Shown here in pieces: positions 4,793-5,427 of a stretch of DNA of 5,427 nucleotides (position 1 is the stretch's first letter; every line of letters starts with the position of its first letter). A program made the position numbers and the translations under genes. The notes under the pieces were generated by a model. The model saw only the letters and a list, made by a program, of their open reading frames with translations. It was not told the origin of the DNA and did no database searches. Origin of the DNA: Chloroflexota bacterium (GTDB taxonomy: Bacteria; Chloroflexota; Dehalococcoidia; SM23-28-2; RBG-16-64-32); NCBI GenBank assembly GCA_005882715.1, contig VBEI01000101.1, positions 1-5,427 of the forward strand, given 5' to 3'.

Positions 4793-5427
4793 GCACTAGC
4801 GCTCGAGTGGCCCCTATAGCCGGATGCGTCCTAGCCGGAGCAGCCGGTATGCTGGTTTCGTGCTCCGGGGATTCGGGTCCTCCTTCGGTCTCATCCTTTC
4901 ACTACGTGGAGACGGTTACCGGGAATATAGAGGGAAAATCGCTGGACAGCCGCGAGGAAGGTTGGTATCAGGCCCCGGATTCGGCGCACATTATCAGCAA
5001 TGTCAGTTACTCAGCGCTCGGCCTTGAAAACATAGTCATCGCCTCGCAAGTTTGGGAACGCCGCGACTCCGGCTGGTCAGCATCTACGACAGACGTCGAC
5101 TGCTACAACGCGCTGGTTAGTATCAAGGGGATACTCCGCTACGGAGGACAACACGAGGGCTCGAACGAGACGCGTGACGGGCCTCCGACAGCGGGGGAGC
5201 CGACCCAGCTTTCCAAGTGGACATACGAGGATGCGGGGAGGTTCATCATTAGCTACGACGAGCTCAAGCACGGCGATTCACCCGCATGGAGGGAAATTCT
5301 CGCGCGCGACAAAGAGATCTTTAGCGATCTGTCTGGGACAACGGAAATCGTTGTCGGTAAGAATACTGGGCGCGTTTATTCACTCGTCGTGACGAGGGAT
5401 GGACCGAAAATGTCGGATAGAAGAGAG
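4789..5427 (+). CDS. Secreted lipoprotein, LppX/LolA-like (partial, runs off the window)
   Basis: An open frame of 213 codons reaches the window edge without a stop. It begins with ATG overlapping the miaA TGA (ATGA, 4789-4792), a classic translational-coupling arrangement. The N-terminus is a lipoprotein signal: S-A-R-V, hydrophobic residues at 8-23, and the lipobox L-V-S-C with Cys25, then SGDSGPP. The mature region has F-H-Y-V-E-T at 37-42, G-W-Y-Q-A-P-D at 58-64, I-V-I-A-S-Q-V-W-E-R at 82-91 with G-W at 95-96, and T-E-I-V-V-G-K-N-T-G-R-V at 185-196. This order (strand, 'QAPD', a strand naming a measured state, 'W', and a late 'E-I-V-G-x-x-T-G' strand) resembles LppX/LprAFG and LolA-type half-barrel lipoproteins that bind lipids, but no ligand can be read from it. 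Seventeen of the first 40 codons end in A/T, unlike tpiA. GTG 4807 is a less likely alternative start. Confidence 0.82.
   Translation, partial: MSTSARVAPIAGCVLAGAAGMLVSCSGDSGPPSVSSFHYVETVTGNIEGKSLDSREEGWYQAPDSAHIISNVSYSALGLENIVIASQVWERRDSGWSASTTDVDCYNALVSIKGILRYGGQHEGSNETRDGPPTAGEPTQLSKWTYEDAGRFIISYDELKHGDSPAWREILARDKEIFSDLSGTTEIVVGKNTGRVYSLVVTRDGPKMSDRRE

Overview
This is a GC-rich bacterial window with housekeeping genes on the + strand and one lipoprotein gene on the - strand. The host looks like an uncultured member of the Chloroflexota, possibly Dehalococcoidia-like. Three things suggest this: an archaeal-type cofactor-independent phosphoglycerate mutase (ApgM) in a bacterial glycolytic cluster, secreted lipoproteins of the LppX/LolA-like and PknH-sensor-like styles, and dispersed intergenic repeats of the TTCGA-N3/4-CTCAG type. 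This assignment is an inference, not a proof.

Layout. Positions 1-45 hold the last 14 codons and stop of an upstream gene whose tail matches the C-terminus of phosphoglycerate kinase (pgk). Positions 46-216 are a repeat-rich spacer with one TTCGA...CTCAG element running directly into four tandem 20-21 bp units. A lipoprotein gene (217-930, - strand) converges on pgk and diverges from apgM. apgM (1035-2258) and tpiA (2292-3083) form a tight glycolytic pair. The 195-bp spacer 3084-3278 carries two more TTCGA...CTCAG elements. A gene for a 153-aa two-helix membrane protein (3279-3740) follows, with the strongest Shine-Dalgarno sequence in the window. It is closed by a 12-bp-stem hairpin (3749-3780). 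miaA (3842-4792) follows, and its stop overlaps by ATGA the start of a second lipoprotein gene (4789 to beyond 5427) that runs off the window.

How the genes work together. PGK, ApgM and TpiA act in the central three-carbon part of glycolysis/gluconeogenesis, so the left half is a glycolytic locus interrupted by a reversed lipoprotein gene. MiaA is a tRNA-modifying enzyme. The membrane protein and both lipoproteins are accessory cell-envelope genes. The membrane protein and the terminal lipoprotein use visibly more A/T-ending codons than tpiA.

I see no mobile element, CRISPR array, RNA gene or clearly new multi-gene system. The points most worth a second look are the matching TGATAATCG boxes 9-10 bp before the apgM and miaA start codons (candidate leaderless promoters), the His-to-Glu change at a metal-ligand position of ApgM, the repeat families, and the edge-truncated lipoprotein translationally coupled to miaA.
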